Shown piece after piece: positions 36,055-49,425 of a stretch of 64,000 nt of DNA. The DNA is from Cavia porcellus (lineage: Eukaryota > Chordata > Mammalia > Rodentia > Caviidae). The stretch lies in the NCBI RefSeq assembly GCF_034190915.1, contig NW_026947501.1, positions 5,766,001 through 5,830,000 on the forward strand, in the 5' to 3' direction. Every line of letters starts with the position of its first letter. Position 1 is the stretch's first letter. The translations under genes and the position numbers were made by a program. The notes beneath the pieces were generated by a model that ran no database searches, had not been told where the DNA came from, and worked only from the letters and a program-made list of their open reading frames with translations.

Positions 36055-38828
36055 TGTTAATCGGAATGCCTGAATCAGGATAGGCAGTGAGCGGCAATGT
36101 ATGAAGGAGAAAAGCACCACTGGGTGGTCAGGATGGGGAGGTCAGGAAACATGCATTGGCAATGTAGGGTAGTTTTCTGAAAAACATCGCCTGGTGGTGC
36201 GCATTGTAAGGTTTTCAAACAGGCCATTCACTAGTAGAAGTGAGAAAAACATCACGGTTGGTTTGAATCGGAGGGCCTCAATCAGGATAGGCCGTGAGTG
36301 GTAACGTAAAATGGAGAAAAGCAACTCGGGTTGGTGAGCATGGGGAAGTCAGGAAACATGCAGTGGCAATGTAGGATAGGTTTCTGAAAAACATTGCAGG
36401 GTGGTGCTCATTGTAAGGGTTGCTAAAAGGCCTTTCACTAGTAGGAGTGAGAAAAATATCACAGGGTGGTGTGAAGTGCAGGGCCTGAGTAAGTATAGGC
36501 TGTGAGTGGCAATGTAGGATAGAGAAAAGCACCAAGGGGTGGTCAGGATGGGGAGGTCAGGAAACATGCAGTGGCAATGTAGGATAGGTTTCTGAAAAAC
36601 ATCGCGGGGTAGTGCGCATTGTAAGGGTTTGTAGCAGGCCATTCACCAGTAGGAGTGAAAAAAACATCACAGGGTGGTGTGTATCGGAGGGCCTGAACTA
36701 GGATAGGCTGTGAGTGGCAATGTAGGATGGAGAAAAGCAACACGGGTTTGTAAGCATGGGGAGGCAAGGAAACATGCAGTGGCAATGTAGAATAGGTTTC
36801 TAATAAACATCACTGGGTGGTGCGATTTGTATGGGTTACTAACAGGCCATTCACTTGTAGGAGTGAGAACAACAACATGGGGTGGTGTGAATCGGAGGGC
36901 CTGATTTAGGATAGGCATTGAGTGGCAATGAAGTATGTAGAAAAGCACCAGAGGGTGGTCAGCATGGGGAGGTCAGGAAACATGCAGAGGCAATGTAGGA
37001 TAGTTTTCTGAAAAACATTACGGGATGGTGCACATTGTAAGGGTTTCTAACAGGCCATTCATTAGTAGGAGTGAGAAAAACATAATGGGTTGGTGTGAAT
37101 CAGATGTTCTGAATTAGCATAGGCAGTGAGTGGCAATGTAGGATGGAGAAAAGCACCATGGGGTGGTCAGCATGGGGAGGTCAGAAAACATGCATTGGCA
37201 ATGTAGGGTAGTTTTCTGAAAAACATCGCCTGGTGGTGCGCATTGTAAGGTTTTCTAACAGGCCATTCACTAGTAGCAGGGACAAAAACATCACGGGGAG
37301 TTGTGAATCGGAGGGCCTGAATTAGGATAGGCAGTTAGTGGCAATGTAGGATAGAGAAAAGCCCTATGGTGTGGTCAGCATGGGGAGGTCAGGAAACAGG
37401 CAGTGGGAATGTAGGATAGGTTTCTGAAACGCATCGAGGGGTGCTGCGAATTGTAAGGTTTTCTATCAGGCCATTCAGTAGATGAAGGGAGAAAAATATC
37501 ACAGGGTGGTTTGAATCGGAGGGCCTGAATCAGGATAGGCAGTGAGTGGCAATGTAGGATGGAGAAAAGCACCACGGGGTGGTCATGATGGGCAGGTCAG
37601 GAAACATGCAGTGGCAATATAGGATAGGTTTCTGAAAAACATCGCAGTGTGGTGCCCATTGTAAGGGATTCCAAAGGATCTTTCACTAGTAGGAGTGGGA
37701 AAAACATCACGGGGTGGTGTGAATCGAAGGGCCTGAATCAAGATAGGCCGTGAGTGGCAATGAAGAATGGAGAAAAGCACCACGGGGTGGTCAGGATGGG
37801 GAGGTCAGGAAACATGCAGTGGCAATGTAGGATAGTTTTTTGAAAAACATCACAGAGAGGTGCGCATTGTAAGGTTTTCTAACAGGCCATTCACTAGTAG
37901 AAGTGAGAAAAACATCACGATTGGTTTGAATCGGAGGGCCTGAATCAGGATAGGCCGTGAGTGGTAACGTAAAATGGAGAAAAGCAACTCGGGTTGGTGA
38001 GCATGGGGAGGTCAGGAAACATGCAGTGGCAATGTAGGATAGTTTTCTGAAAAACATCACGGGGTGGTGCGCATTGTAAGGGTTTCTAACAGGGCATTCA
38101 CTGGAAGGAGCGAGAAAAACATCACAGGGTGGTGTTAATCGAAGGGCCTGAATTATCATAGGCAGTGAAGGGTAATGTAGGATGGAGAAAAGCACCACGG
38201 AGTTGTCAGCATGGGGAGGTCAGGAAACATTCAGTGGCAATGTAGGACAGGTTTCTGAAAAACATCGCGGGGTGGTGTTCATTATATGTGTTTCTAACAG
38301 GCCATTCACTAGTAGAAGTGAGAAAAACATCACAGGGTGGTGTGAATCAGAGGGCCTGAATCAGGATAGGCAGTGAGTGGCAATGTAGGATGGAGAAAAG
38401 GACCACGGTGTAGTCAGCATGCGGAGGTCAGGAAACATGGAGTGGCAATGTAGGATAGGTTTCTGAAAAACATCGTGTGGTGGGGCCCATTGTAAGGGTT
38501 TTTTACAGGCCATTCACTAGTAGCAGTGAGAAATACATCATATTGTGGTGTGAAACGGAGGGCCTGAATCAAGATAGACAGTGAGTGTCAATGTAGGATG
38601 GAGAAAACACCACGGAGTGGTCAGCATGGTGAGGTCAGGAAACATGCAGTGGCAATGTAGGATAGGTTTCTGAAAAACATCCCGTGGTGGTGCGCATTTT
38701 AAGGGTTACTAACAGGGCATTCCCTAGTAGGAGTGAGATAAATATAATGTGCTAGTGTGAATTGGAGGGCCTAAATCAGGATAGGCAGTGAGTGGCAATG
38801 TAGAATGGAGAAAAGCACAACGGTGTGG

Positions 38829-39036
38829 TCAGAATGGGGAGGTCAGGAAACTTGCAGTTGCAATGTAGGATAGTTTTCTGAAAAACATGGCAGCGTAGTG
38901 CGCATTTTAAGGGTTTCGAACAGGCCATTCACTAGTAGGAGTGAGAAATACAACATGGTGTGGTGTGAATCGGAGGGCCTGAATCAAGTTAAACAGTGAG
39001 TGGCAATGTAGGATGGTGAAAAGCACCACGGGTTGG
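38829..39036 (+). repeat. Degenerate anchor-like monomer in 51-monomer HOR copy 1
   Basis: Contains GAGAAATACAACATGG and GAATCAAGTTAAACAGTG, a diverged form of the anchor pair, 19 monomers after the last clean anchor. It suggests the 51-monomer family shares an older ancestor with the anchored units. Confidence 0.6.
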
Positions 39037-40044
39037 TAAACATTAGGAGGTCAGGAAACATGCATTGGCAATGTAGGATAGGTTTCTCAAAAACGTCGCG
39101 GGGTTGTGCAAATTGTAAGGGTTTGTAGCAGGCCATTCACTAGTAGGAGTGAGAAAAACATCAAGGGGTGTTGTAAATCAGAGGGCCTGAATTAGGATAA
39201 GCAGTGAGTGGCAATTAAGAATGGAGCAAAGGACCACGAGGTGGTCAACATGGGGAGGTCAGGAAACACGAAATGGCAATGTAGGATAGGTTACTGAAAA
39301 ACATTGCGGGGTGGTGCGCATTGTAAGGCTTTCTAACAAGCCACTCACAAGTAGGAGAGAAAGAAACATCAAGGGGTGGTGTGAATCCAAGGGCCTGAAT
39401 CAAGATAGACAGTTAGTGGCAATGTAGATTGGAGAAAAGCACCACGGGTTGGTGAGCATGGGGAGGTCAGGAAACTTGCAGTGGCACTGTAGGATAGGTT
39501 TCTGAAAAGCATCGCGGGGTGGTGCGCATTGTAAGGATTTCTCAAATGGCATTCACAAGTAGGAGTGAAAAAAACATCACGGGATGGTGTGAGTCAGAGG
39601 GCCTGAATTAGGATAGGCTGTGAGTGGCAATGTAGGATGGAGAACAGCACCACAGGTTTGTCAGCATGGGGAGGCAAGGAAACATGCAGTGGCAAAGTGA
39701 ATAGGTTTCTGATAAACATCGCTGGGTGGTGCGAATTGTAAGGGTTTCTAACAGGCCATTCACTAGTAGGAGTGAGAACAACATAACGGGGTGTTGTGAA
39801 TCGGAGGGCCTGAATTAGGATACGCATTGAGTGGCAATGTAGGATGGAGAAAAGCACCACATGGTGGTAAGAATGGGGAGGTGAGGAAACATGCAGTGGC
39901 AATGTAGGATATGTTTCGGAAAAAAAAGTGGGGTAGTGCGCATTGTAAGGTTTTCTAACAGGCAATTCACTAGTAGGAGTGATAAAAACATCACGGGGTG
40001 GTGTGAATCTGAGGGCCTGAATTAGGATAGGCAGTAAGTGGCAA

Positions 40045-41695
40045 TGTAGGATAGAGAAAAGCACCACGGGGTGGTCAGCATGGGGAGTTCTGGAAACATG
40101 CATTGGCAATGTAGGATAGGTTTCTGAAAAACATCGCCAGGTGGTGCGCATTGTAAGGCTATCTAACAGGCCATTCACTAGTAGGATAGAGAAAGATATC
40201 ATGGGGTGGTGTGAATCGGAGGGCCTGAATTAGGAGAGGCAGTGAGTGGCAATGTAAAATGGAGAAAAGCACCATGGTGTGGTCAGCATGGAGAGGTCAG
40301 GAAACATGCAGTGGCAATGTAGGATAGGTTTCTGAAAAACTTCGCGGGGTGGTTCGCATTGTAAGGGTTTCTAAAAGGCGATTCACAAGTAGGAGTGAGT
40401 AAAACATCACGGGGTGGTGTGAATCGCAGGACTTGAATTAGGATAGGCTGTTAGTGGCAATGTAGGATGGAGAAAAGCACCACGGGTTTGTCAGCATGGG
40501 GAGGCAAGGAAACATGCAGTGGCAATGTAATATAGGTTTCTGAAAAAAAAAGCGGGTTGGTTCGCATTGTAAGGCTTTCTAACAGGCCATTCACTAGAAG
40601 GAGTGAAAAAAACATCACGGGGTGGTGTTAATCGGAGGGCCTGATTTAGGATAGCAAGTGAGTGGCAATGTCGGATGGAGAAAAGCACCACCGCGTCGTC
40701 AGCATGGTGAGGTCAGGAAACATGTAGTGGCAATGTAGGATAGGTTTCTGAAAAACATCGGGCGGTGGGGCCAATTTTAAGGGTTTCTAACAGGCCATTC
40801 ACTAGTAGCAGTGAGAAATACATCATGTTGTGGTGTGAATCGAAGGGCCTGAGTCAAGATAGACAGTGAGTTTCAATGTTGGATGGAGAAAAGCACCACG
40901 GGGTGGTCAGCATGGTGACGTCACGAAACATGCAGTAGCAATGTAGGATAAGTTTCTGAAAAACATCGCGGGGTGGTGCTCATTGTAAGGGTTTCTAAAA
41001 GGCCTTTCACTAGCCGGAGTGAGAAATACATCATGGTGTGTTGTGAATCAGAGGGCCTGAATTAGAATAAGCATTGAGTGTCAATGTAGGATGGAGAAAA
41101 GCACCACAGGGTGGACAGCATGGGGAGGTTAGGAAACATTCAGTGGCAATGTAGGATAGGATTTTGAAAAAAAAAAGTGGGGTGGTGCGCATTGTAAGGG
41201 TTTCTAACAGGCCATTCACTAGTAGGAGTGAGAAAACATCACGGGTTTGTGTGAATCTGAGGGCCTGAATTAGGATAGGCAGTGAGTGGCAATGTAGGAT
41301 GGAGAAAAGCACCACGGGGTGGTTATCATGCGGATGTCAGGAAACATGCAGTGGCAATATAGGATAGTTTTCTGAAAAACATCACGGGTTGGTGGGGATT
41401 GTAAGGGTTTCTAACTGGCCATTCACTAGTAGGAGTGAGAAAAACCTCATGGGGTCATGTGGATCAGATGTTCTGAATTAGGATAGGCAGTGAGTGCAAT
41501 GTAGGATGGGGAAAAGCACCACGGGGTGGTCAGCATGGGGAAGTCAGGAAACATGCAGTGGCAATGTACGATAGGTTTCTGAAAAACATCGCCGGGTGGT
41601 GCGCATTGTAAGGCTTTCAACAGGCCATTAACTTGTAGGAGTGAGAAAAACATCACGGGATGGTGTGAATCGGAGGGCCTGAATAGAATAGGCAG
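40045..41695 (+). repeat. Internal eight-monomer duplication, left arm (51-monomer HOR copy 1)
   Basis: Matches about 45,243-46,893 at an offset of 5,197-5,198 bp (25 monomers). Shared diagnostic words include GGGAGTTCTGGAAACATG (40,083 and 45,281), the A-run monomer starting GAGGCAAGG (40,501 and 45,699), and CTAGCCGGAGTG (core at 41,014 and 46,211). The arms differ at several bases and by an A-run length, so this duplication is older than the 10,597-bp one. Confidence 0.8.
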
Positions 41696-43912
41696 TGAGT
41701 GGCAATGTATGATGGAGAAAAGCACCACGGGGTGGTCAGCATGGGGAGGTCAGGAAACATGCATTGGCAATGTAGGATAGGTTTCTGAAAAACATCGCTG
41801 GGTGATGCGCTTTGTATGGGTTTCTAACAGGCCATTCACTAGTAGGATAGAGAAAGATATCATGGGGTGGTGTGAATCGGAGGGTCTGAATTAGAAGAGG
41901 AAGTGAGTGGCAATGTAAAATGGAGAAAAGCACCATGGTGTGGTCAGCATGGGGAGGTTAGGAAACATTCAGTGGCAATGTAGGATAGGATTTTGAAAAA
42001 AAAGTGGGGTGGTGCTCATTGTAAGGGTTTCTAAAAGGCCTCTCACTAGTAGGAGTGAGAAAAATATCACAGGGTGGTGTGAAGTGCAGGGCCTGAGTAA
42101 GTGTAGGCTGTGAGTGGCAATGTAGGATAGAGAAAAGCACCACGGGGTGGTCAGGAAGGGGAGGTCAGGAAACATGCAGTGGCAATGTAGGATAAGTTTC
42201 TGAAAAACATTGTAGGGTGATGCTCAGTGTAAGGGTTTCTAAAAGGCCTTTCACTTGTAGGAGTGAGAAAAATATCACAGGGTGGTGTGAAGTGCAGGGC
42301 CTGAGTACGTATAGGCTGTGAGTGGCAATATAGGATAGAGAAAAGCACCAAGGGGGGTCAGGATGGGGAGGTCAGGAAACATGCAGTGGCAATGTAGGAT
42401 AGGTTTCTGAAAAACATCACCGGGTAGTGCGCATTGTAAGGGTTTGTAGCAGGCCATTCACCAGTAGGAGTGAAAAAAATATCACAGGGTGGTGTGTTTC
42501 GGAGGGCCTGAATTAGGATAGGCATTGAGTGGCAATGAAGTATGTAGAAAAGCACCAGAGGGTGGTCAGCATGGGGAGGTCAGGAAACATGCAGAGGCAA
42601 TGTAGGATAGTTTTCTGAAAAACATTACGGGATGGTGCGCATTTGAAGGGTTTCTAACAGGCCATTCACTAGTAGGAGTGAGAAAAACATAATGGGTTGG
42701 TGTGAATCAGATGTTCTGAAATAGGATAGGCAGTGAGTGGCAATGTAGGATGGACAAAAGCACCACGGGGTGATCAGCATGGGGAGGTCAGAAAACATGC
42801 ATTGGCAATGTAGGATAGTTTTCTGAAAAATATCGCCTGGTGGTGCGCATTGTAAGGCTTTCTTACAGGCCATTCACTAGTACCAGTGAGAAAAACATCA
42901 TGGGGTGGTGTGAATCGGACAGCCTGAATTAAGATAGGCAGTTAATGGCAATGTAGGATAGAGAAAAGCACCATGGGGTGGTCAACACGGGGAGGTCAGG
43001 AAACAGGCAGTGGGAATGTAGGATAGGTTTCTGAAACACATCGCGGGGTGCTGCGAATTGTAAGGTTTTCTAACAGGCCATTCACTAGATGAAGTGAGAA
43101 AAACATCACAAGTTGGTTTGAATCGGAGGGCCTGAATCAGGATAGGCAGTGAGTGGCAATGTAGGATGGAGAAAAGCACCACGGTGTGGTCATGATGGGC
43201 AGGTCAGGAAACATGCAGTGGCAATATAGGATAGGTTTCTGAAAAACATCGCAGTGTGGTGCTCATTCTAAGGGTTTCCAAAGGAACTTTCACTAGTAAG
43301 AGTGGGAAAAACATCACGGGCTGGTGTGAATCGGAGGGCCTGAATCAGGATACGCCGTGAGTGGCAATGAAGAATGGAGAAAAGCACCACAGGGTGGTCA
43401 GCATGGGGAGGTCAGGAAACATGCAGTGGCAATGTAGGATAGGATTCTGAAAAACATCACGGAGTGGTGTGCATTGTAAGGGTTTCTAACTGGCCATTCA
43501 CTAGAAGGAGTGAGAAAAACATCACGGCTGATGTGAATCAGATGTTCTGAATTAGGATAGGCAGTGAGTGGCAATGTAGGATGGAGAAAAGCACCACGGG
43601 GTGGTCAGCATGGGGAGGTCAGGAAACATGCATTGGCAATGTAGGATAGGTTTCTGAAAAACATCGCTGGGTGGTGCGCTTTGTATGGGTTTCTAACAGG
43701 CCATTCACTAGTAGGAGTCAGAACAACAACATGGGGTGGTGTGAATCGGACGGCCTGAATTAGGATCGGCATTGAGTGGCAATGTAGGATGGAGAAAAGC
43801 ACCACAGGGTAGTCAGCATGGGGAGGTCAGGAAACATGCAGTGGCAATGTAGGATAGGATTCTGAAAAACATCGCGGGTTTTTGCGCATTGTAAGGGTTT
43901 CTAACAGGCCAT

Positions 43913-43949
43913 TCACTCTTAAGAGTGAGAAAAATATAACGGGGGGGGG
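43913..43949 (+). repeat. 16-bp palindrome and poly-G tract (9 G), TGTGTTAATC type
   Basis: G run at 43,941-43,949, the only poly-G monomer in the first 51-monomer copy. Confidence 0.88.
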
Positions 43950-45242
43950 TGTGTTAATCGGAATGCCTGAATCAGGATAGGCAGTGAGTGGCAATGTATG
44001 ATGGAGAAAAGCACCACGGGGTGGTCAGGAAGGGGAGGTCAGGAAACATGCAGTGGCAATGTAGGATAGGTTTCTGAAAAACATTGCAGGGTGGTGCTCA
44101 TTGTAAGGGTTTCTAAAAGGCCTTTCACTAGTAGGAGTGAGAAAAATATCACAGGGTGGTGTGAAGTGCAGGGCCTGAGTAAGTGTAGGCTGTGAGTGGC
44201 AATGTAGGATAGAGAAAAGCACCACGGGGTGGTCAGGATGGGGAGGTCAGGAAACATGCAGTGGCAATGTAGGATAGGTTTCTGAAAAACATCGCGGGGT
44301 AGTGCGCATTGTAAGGGTTTGTAGCAGGCCATTCACCAGTAGGAGTGAAAAAAACATCACAGGGTGGTGTGTATCGGAGGGCATGAATTAGGATAGGCTG
44401 TGAGTGGCAATGTAGGATGGAGAAAAGCAACACAGGTTTGTCAGCATGGGGAGGCAAGGAAACATGAAGTGGCAATGTAGTATTGGTTTCTAATAAACAT
44501 CACTGGGTGGTGCACTTTGTTTGGGTTTCTAACAGGCCATTCACTAGTAGGAGTGAGAACAACAACAAGGGGTGGTGTGAATCGGAGGGCCTGATTTAGG
44601 ATAGGCATTGAGTGGCAATGAAGTATGTAGAAAAGCACCAGAGGGTGGTCAGCATGGGGAGGTCAAAAAACATGCAGAGGCAATGTAGGATAGTTTTCTG
44701 AAAAACATTACGGGATGGTGCACATTGTAAGGGTTTCTAACAGGCCATTCATTAGTAGGAGTGAGAAAAACATAATGGGTTGGTGTGAATCAGATGTTCT
44801 GAATTAGCATAGGCAGTGAGTGGCAATGTAGGATGGAGAAAAGCACCATGGGGTGGTCAGCATGGGGAGGTCAGAAAACATGCATTGGCAATGTAGGGTA
44901 GTTTTCTGAAAAACATCGCCTGGTGATGCGCATTGTAAGGTTTTCTAACAGGCCATTCACTAGTAGCAGGGACAAAAACAACACGGGGTGGTGTGAATCG
45001 GAGGGCCTGAATTAGGATAGGCAGTTAGTGGCAATGTAGGATAGAGAAAAGCCCTACGGTGTGGTCAGCATGGGGAGGTCAGGAAACAGGCAGTGGGAAT
45101 GTAGGATAGGTTTCTGAAACGCATCACGGGGTGCTGCAAATTGTAAGGTTTTCTAACAGGCCATTCAGTAGATGAAGTGAGAAAAATATCACAGGGTGGT
45201 TTGAATCGGAGGGCCTGAATCAGGATAGGCAGTGAGTGGCAA

Positions 45243-46893
45243 TGTAGGATAGAGAAAAGCACCACGGGGTGGTCAGCATGGGGAGTTCTGGAAACATGCA
45301 TTGGCAATGTAGGATAGGTTTCTGAAAAACATCGCCAGGTGGTGCGCATTGTAAGGCTATCTAACAGGCCATTCACTAGTAGGATAGAGAAAGATATCAT
45401 GGGGTGGTGTGAATCGGAGGGTCTGAATTAGAAGAGGCAATGAGTGGCAATGTAAAATGGAGAAAAGCACCATGCTGTGGTCAGCATGGAGAGGTCAGGA
45501 AACATGCAGTGGCAATGTAGGATAGGTTTCTGAAAAACTTCGCGGGGTGGTTCGCATTGTAAGGGTTTCTAAAAGGCGATTCACAAGTAGGAGTGAGTAA
45601 AACATCACGGGGTGGTGTGAATCGCAGGACTTGAATTAGGATAGGCTGTTAGTGGCAATGTAGGATGGAGAAAAGCACCACGGGTTTGTCAGCATGGGGA
45701 GGCAAGGAAACATGCAGTGGCAATGTAATATAGGTTTCTAAAAAAAAAGCGGGGTGGTTCGCATTGTAAAGCTTTCTAACAGGCCATTCACTAGTAGGAG
45801 TGAAAAAAACATCACGGGGTGGTGTTAATCGGAGGGCCTGATTTAGGATAGCAAGTGAGTGGCAATGTCGGATGGAGAAAAGCACCACGGCGTCGTCAGC
45901 ATGGTGAGGTCAGGAAACATGTAGTGGCAATGTAGGATAGGTTTCTGAAAAACATCGGGCGGTGGGGCCAATTTTAAGGGTTTCTAACAGGCCATTCACT
46001 AGTAGCAGTGAGAAATACATCATGTTGTGGTGTGAATCGAAGGGCCTGAGTCAAGATAGACAGTGAGTTTCAATGTCGGATGGAGAAAAGCACCACGGGG
46101 TGGTCAGCATGGTGACGTCACGAAACATGCAGTAGCAATGTAGGATAAGTTTCTGAAAAACATCGCGGGGTGGTGCTCATTGTAAGGGTTTCTAAAAGGC
46201 CTTTCACTAGCCGGAGTGAGAAATACATCATGGTGTGCTGTGAATCAGAGGGCCTGAATTAGAATAAGCATTGAGTGTCAATGTAGGATGGAGAAAAGCA
46301 CCACAGGGTGGTCAGCATGGGGAGGTTAGGAAACATTCAGTGGCAATGTAGGATAGGATTTTGAAAAAAAAAGTGGGGTGGTGCGCATTGTAAGGGTTTC
46401 TAACAGGCCATTCACTAGTAGGAGTGAGAAAACATCATGGGGTTGTGTGAATCTGAGGGCCTGAATTAGGATAGGCAGTGAGTGGCAATGTAGGATGGAG
46501 AAAAGCACCACGGGGTGGTTATCATGCGGATGTCAGCAAACATGCAGTGGCAATGTAGGATAGTTTTCTGAAAAACATCACGGGTTGGTGCGGATTGTAA
46601 GGGTTTCTAACTGGCCATTCACTGGTAGGAGTGAGAAAAACCTCATGGGGTCATGTGGATCAGATGTTCTGAATTAGGATAGGCAGTGAGTGCAATGTAG
46701 GATGGGGAAAAGCACCACGGGGTGGTCAGCATGGGGAAGTCAGGAAACATGCAGTGGCAAAGTACGATAGGTTTCTGAAAAACATCGCCGGGTGGTGCGC
46801 TTTGTAAGGTTTCAACAGGCCATTAACTTGTAGGAGTGAGAAAAACATCACGGGATGATGTGAATCGGAGGGCCTGAATAGAATAGGCTGTGA
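45243..46893 (+). repeat. Internal eight-monomer duplication, right arm (51-monomer HOR copy 1)
   Basis: Partner of the block near 40.05-41.70 kb. Right of this arm the sequence switches to monomers with AATATAATGTGCTGG, resembling those near 38.7 kb, so the flanks of the two arms differ. Confidence 0.8.
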
Positions 46894-49425
46894 GTGGCAA
46901 CGTAAAGTGGAGAAAAGCACCACGGTGTGGTCAGCATGGGGAGGTCAGGAAACATGCAGTGGCAATGTAGGATAGGTTTCTGAAAAACATCATGGGGTGG
47001 TGCACATTTTAAGGGTTTCTAACAGGGCATTCCCTAGTAGGAGTGAGAAAAATATAATGTGCTGGTGTGAATCGGAGTGCCTAAATCAGGATAGGCAATG
47101 AGTGGCAATGTAGAATGGAGAAAAGCACGACGGGGTGGTCAGGATGGGGAGGTCATGAAACATGCAGTGGCAATGTAGGATAGGTTTCTGAAACACATGG
47201 CAGCGTAGTGCGCCTTTTAAGGGTTTCTAACATGAAATTCACAAGTAGGAGTGAAAAAAACATCACGGGGTGATGTGAATCAGAGGGCCTGAATTAGGAT
47301 AGGCTGTGAGTGGCAATGTAGGATGGAGAAAAGCACTACGTGTTTAGTCAGCATTGGGAAGCAAGGAAACATGCAGTGGCAATGTAGAATAGGTTTCTAA
47401 TAAACATCACTGGGTGGTGCGCTTTGTATGGGTTTCTAACAGGCCATTCACTTGTAGGAGTGAGAACAACAACATGGGGTGGTGTGAATCGGAGGGCCTG
47501 ATTTAGGATAGGCATTGAGTGGCAATGAAGTATGTAGAAAAGCACCAGAGGGTGGTCAGCATGGGGAGGTCAGGAAACATGCAGAGGCAATGTAGGATAG
47601 TTTTCTGAAAAACATTACGGGATGGTGCACATTGTAAGGGTTTCTAACAGGCCATTCATTAGTAGGAGTGAGAAAAACATAATGGGTTGGTGTGAATCAG
47701 ATGTTCTGAATTAGCATAGGCAGTGAGTGGCAATGTAGGATGGAGAAAAGCACCATGGGGTGGTCAGCATGGGGAGGTCAGAAAACATGCATTGGCAATG
47801 TAGGGTAGTTTTCTGAAAAACATCGCCTGGTGGTGCGCATTGTAAGGTTTTCTAACAGGCCATTCACTAGTAGCAGGGACAAAAACATCACGGGGAGTTG
47901 TGAATCGGAGGGCCTGAATTAGGATAGGCAGTTAGTGGCAATGTAGGATAGAGAAAAGCCCTATGGTGTGGTCAGCATGGGGAGGTCAGGAAACAGGCAG
48001 TGGGAATGTAGGATAGGTTTCTGAAACGCATCGAGGGGTGCTGCGAATTGTAAGGTTTTCTATCAGGCCATTCAGTAGATGAAGGGAGAAAAATATCACA
48101 GGGTGGTTTGAATCGGAGGGCCTGAATCAGGATAGGCAGTGAGTGGCAATGTAGGATGGAGAAAAGCACCACGGGGTGGTCATGATGGGCAGGTCAGGAA
48201 ACATGCAGTGGCAATATAGGATAGGTTTCTGAAAAACATCGCAGTGTGGTGCCCATTGTAAGGGATTCCAAAGGATCTTTCACTAGTAGGAGTGGGAAAA
48301 ACATCACGGGGTGGTGTGAATCGAAGGGCCTGAATCAAGATAGGCCGTGAGTGGCAATGAAGAATGGAGAAAAGCACCACGGGGTGGTCAGGATGGGGAG
48401 GTCAGGAAACATGCAGTGGCAATGTAGGATAGTTTTTTGAAAAACATCACAGAGAGGTGCGCATTGTAAGGTTTTCTAACAGGCCATTCACTAGTAGAAG
48501 TGAGAAAAACATCACGATTGGTTTGAATCGGAGGGCCTGAATCAGGATAGGCCGTGAGTGGTAACGTAAAATGGAGAAAAGCAACTCGGGTTGGTGAGCA
48601 TGGGGAGGTCAGGAAACATGCAGTGGCAATGTAGGATAGTTTTCTGAAAAACATCACGGGGTGGTGCGCATTGTAAGGGTTTCTAACAGGGCATTCACTG
48701 GAAGGAGCGAGAAAAACATCACAGGGTGGTGTTAATCGAAGGGCCTGAATTATCATAGGCAGTGAAGGGTAATGTAGGATGGAGAAAAGCACCACGGAGT
48801 TGTCAGCATGGGGAGGTCAGGAAACATTCAGTGGCAATGTAGGACAGGTTTCTGAAAAACATCGCGGGGTGGTGTTCATTATATGTGTTTCTAACAGGCC
48901 ATTCACTAGTAGAAGTGAGAAAAACATCACAGGGTGGTGTGAATCAGAGGGCCTGAATCAGGATAGGCAGTGAGTGGCAATGTAGGATGGAGAAAAGGAC
49001 CACGGTGTAGTCAGCATGCGGAGGTCAGGAAACATGGAGTGGCAATGTAGGATAGGTTTCTGAAAAACATCGTGTGGTGGGGCCCATTGTAAGGGTTTTT
49101 TACAGGCCATTCACTAGTAGCAGTGAGAAATACATCATATTGTGGTGTGAAACGGAGGGCCTGAATCAAGATAGACAGTGAGTGTCAATGTAGGATGGAG
49201 AAAACACCACGGAGTGGTCAGCATGGTGAGGTCAGGAAACATGCAGTGGCAATGTAGGATAGGTTTCTGAAAAACATCCCGTGGTGGTGCGCATTTTAAG
49301 GGTTACTAACAGGGCATTCCCTAGTAGGAGTGAGATAAATATAATGTGCTAGTGTGAATTGGAGGGCCTAAATCAGGATAGGCAGTGAGTGGCAATGTAG
49401 AATGGAGAAAAGCACAACGGTGTGG

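Larger units (their letters stand above)
34876..36838 (+). repeat. Partial HOR unit at the edge of the 32-monomer-type domain
   Basis: About 9.4 monomers after the last clean anchor match 28,837 onward at an offset of 6,039. At 36,839 the sequence enters the 51-monomer repeat, so this is the transition between two HOR families. The change is smooth: monomer phase is kept and no foreign sequence marks it. Confidence 0.8.
36839..47435 (+). repeat. 51-monomer HOR, copy 1 (10,597 bp)
   Basis: Sequence from 36,839 repeats at an offset of exactly 10,597 bp until about 47,475. Pairs include 37,375 with 47,972, 39,594 with 50,191, 42,982 with 53,579 and 45,065 with 55,662. Mismatches at 36,825 and 36,838 mark the left edge. 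The unit is a mosaic: about 37.8-42.2 kb holds more diverged monomers seen nowhere else outside the second copy, whereas about 42.8-44.9 kb matches the 32-monomer family at 32.0-34.0 kb (offset 10,814). It also contains an internal eight-monomer duplication at an offset of 5,198 bp. Confidence 0.92.

Noticed and set aside
37791..38198. 135-codon minus-strand frames here and at 48,388, 59,193 and 60,855
   Set aside because: The same satellite peptide motifs (LFSILH, MFFRNLSYIA) recur out of frame in every monomer, so these are frame accidents and not a gene family.
39594..40202. Longest open frame, 202 codons on the minus strand, repeated at 50,191-50,799
   Set aside because: It is a read-through of about three satellite monomers where small indels happen to keep one frame open. 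The repeat at 50,191 exists only because the whole 10,597-bp unit is duplicated. No domain, promoter or codon signature is visible.
41161..41180. A runs of 9-10 bases (also 40,542, 45,729 and 51,763) as poly-A tails of retroelements
   Set aside because: They occupy the position of the GAAAAACATC core within a normal monomer, and satellite continues directly on both sides, so they are local expansions of an existing A tract.
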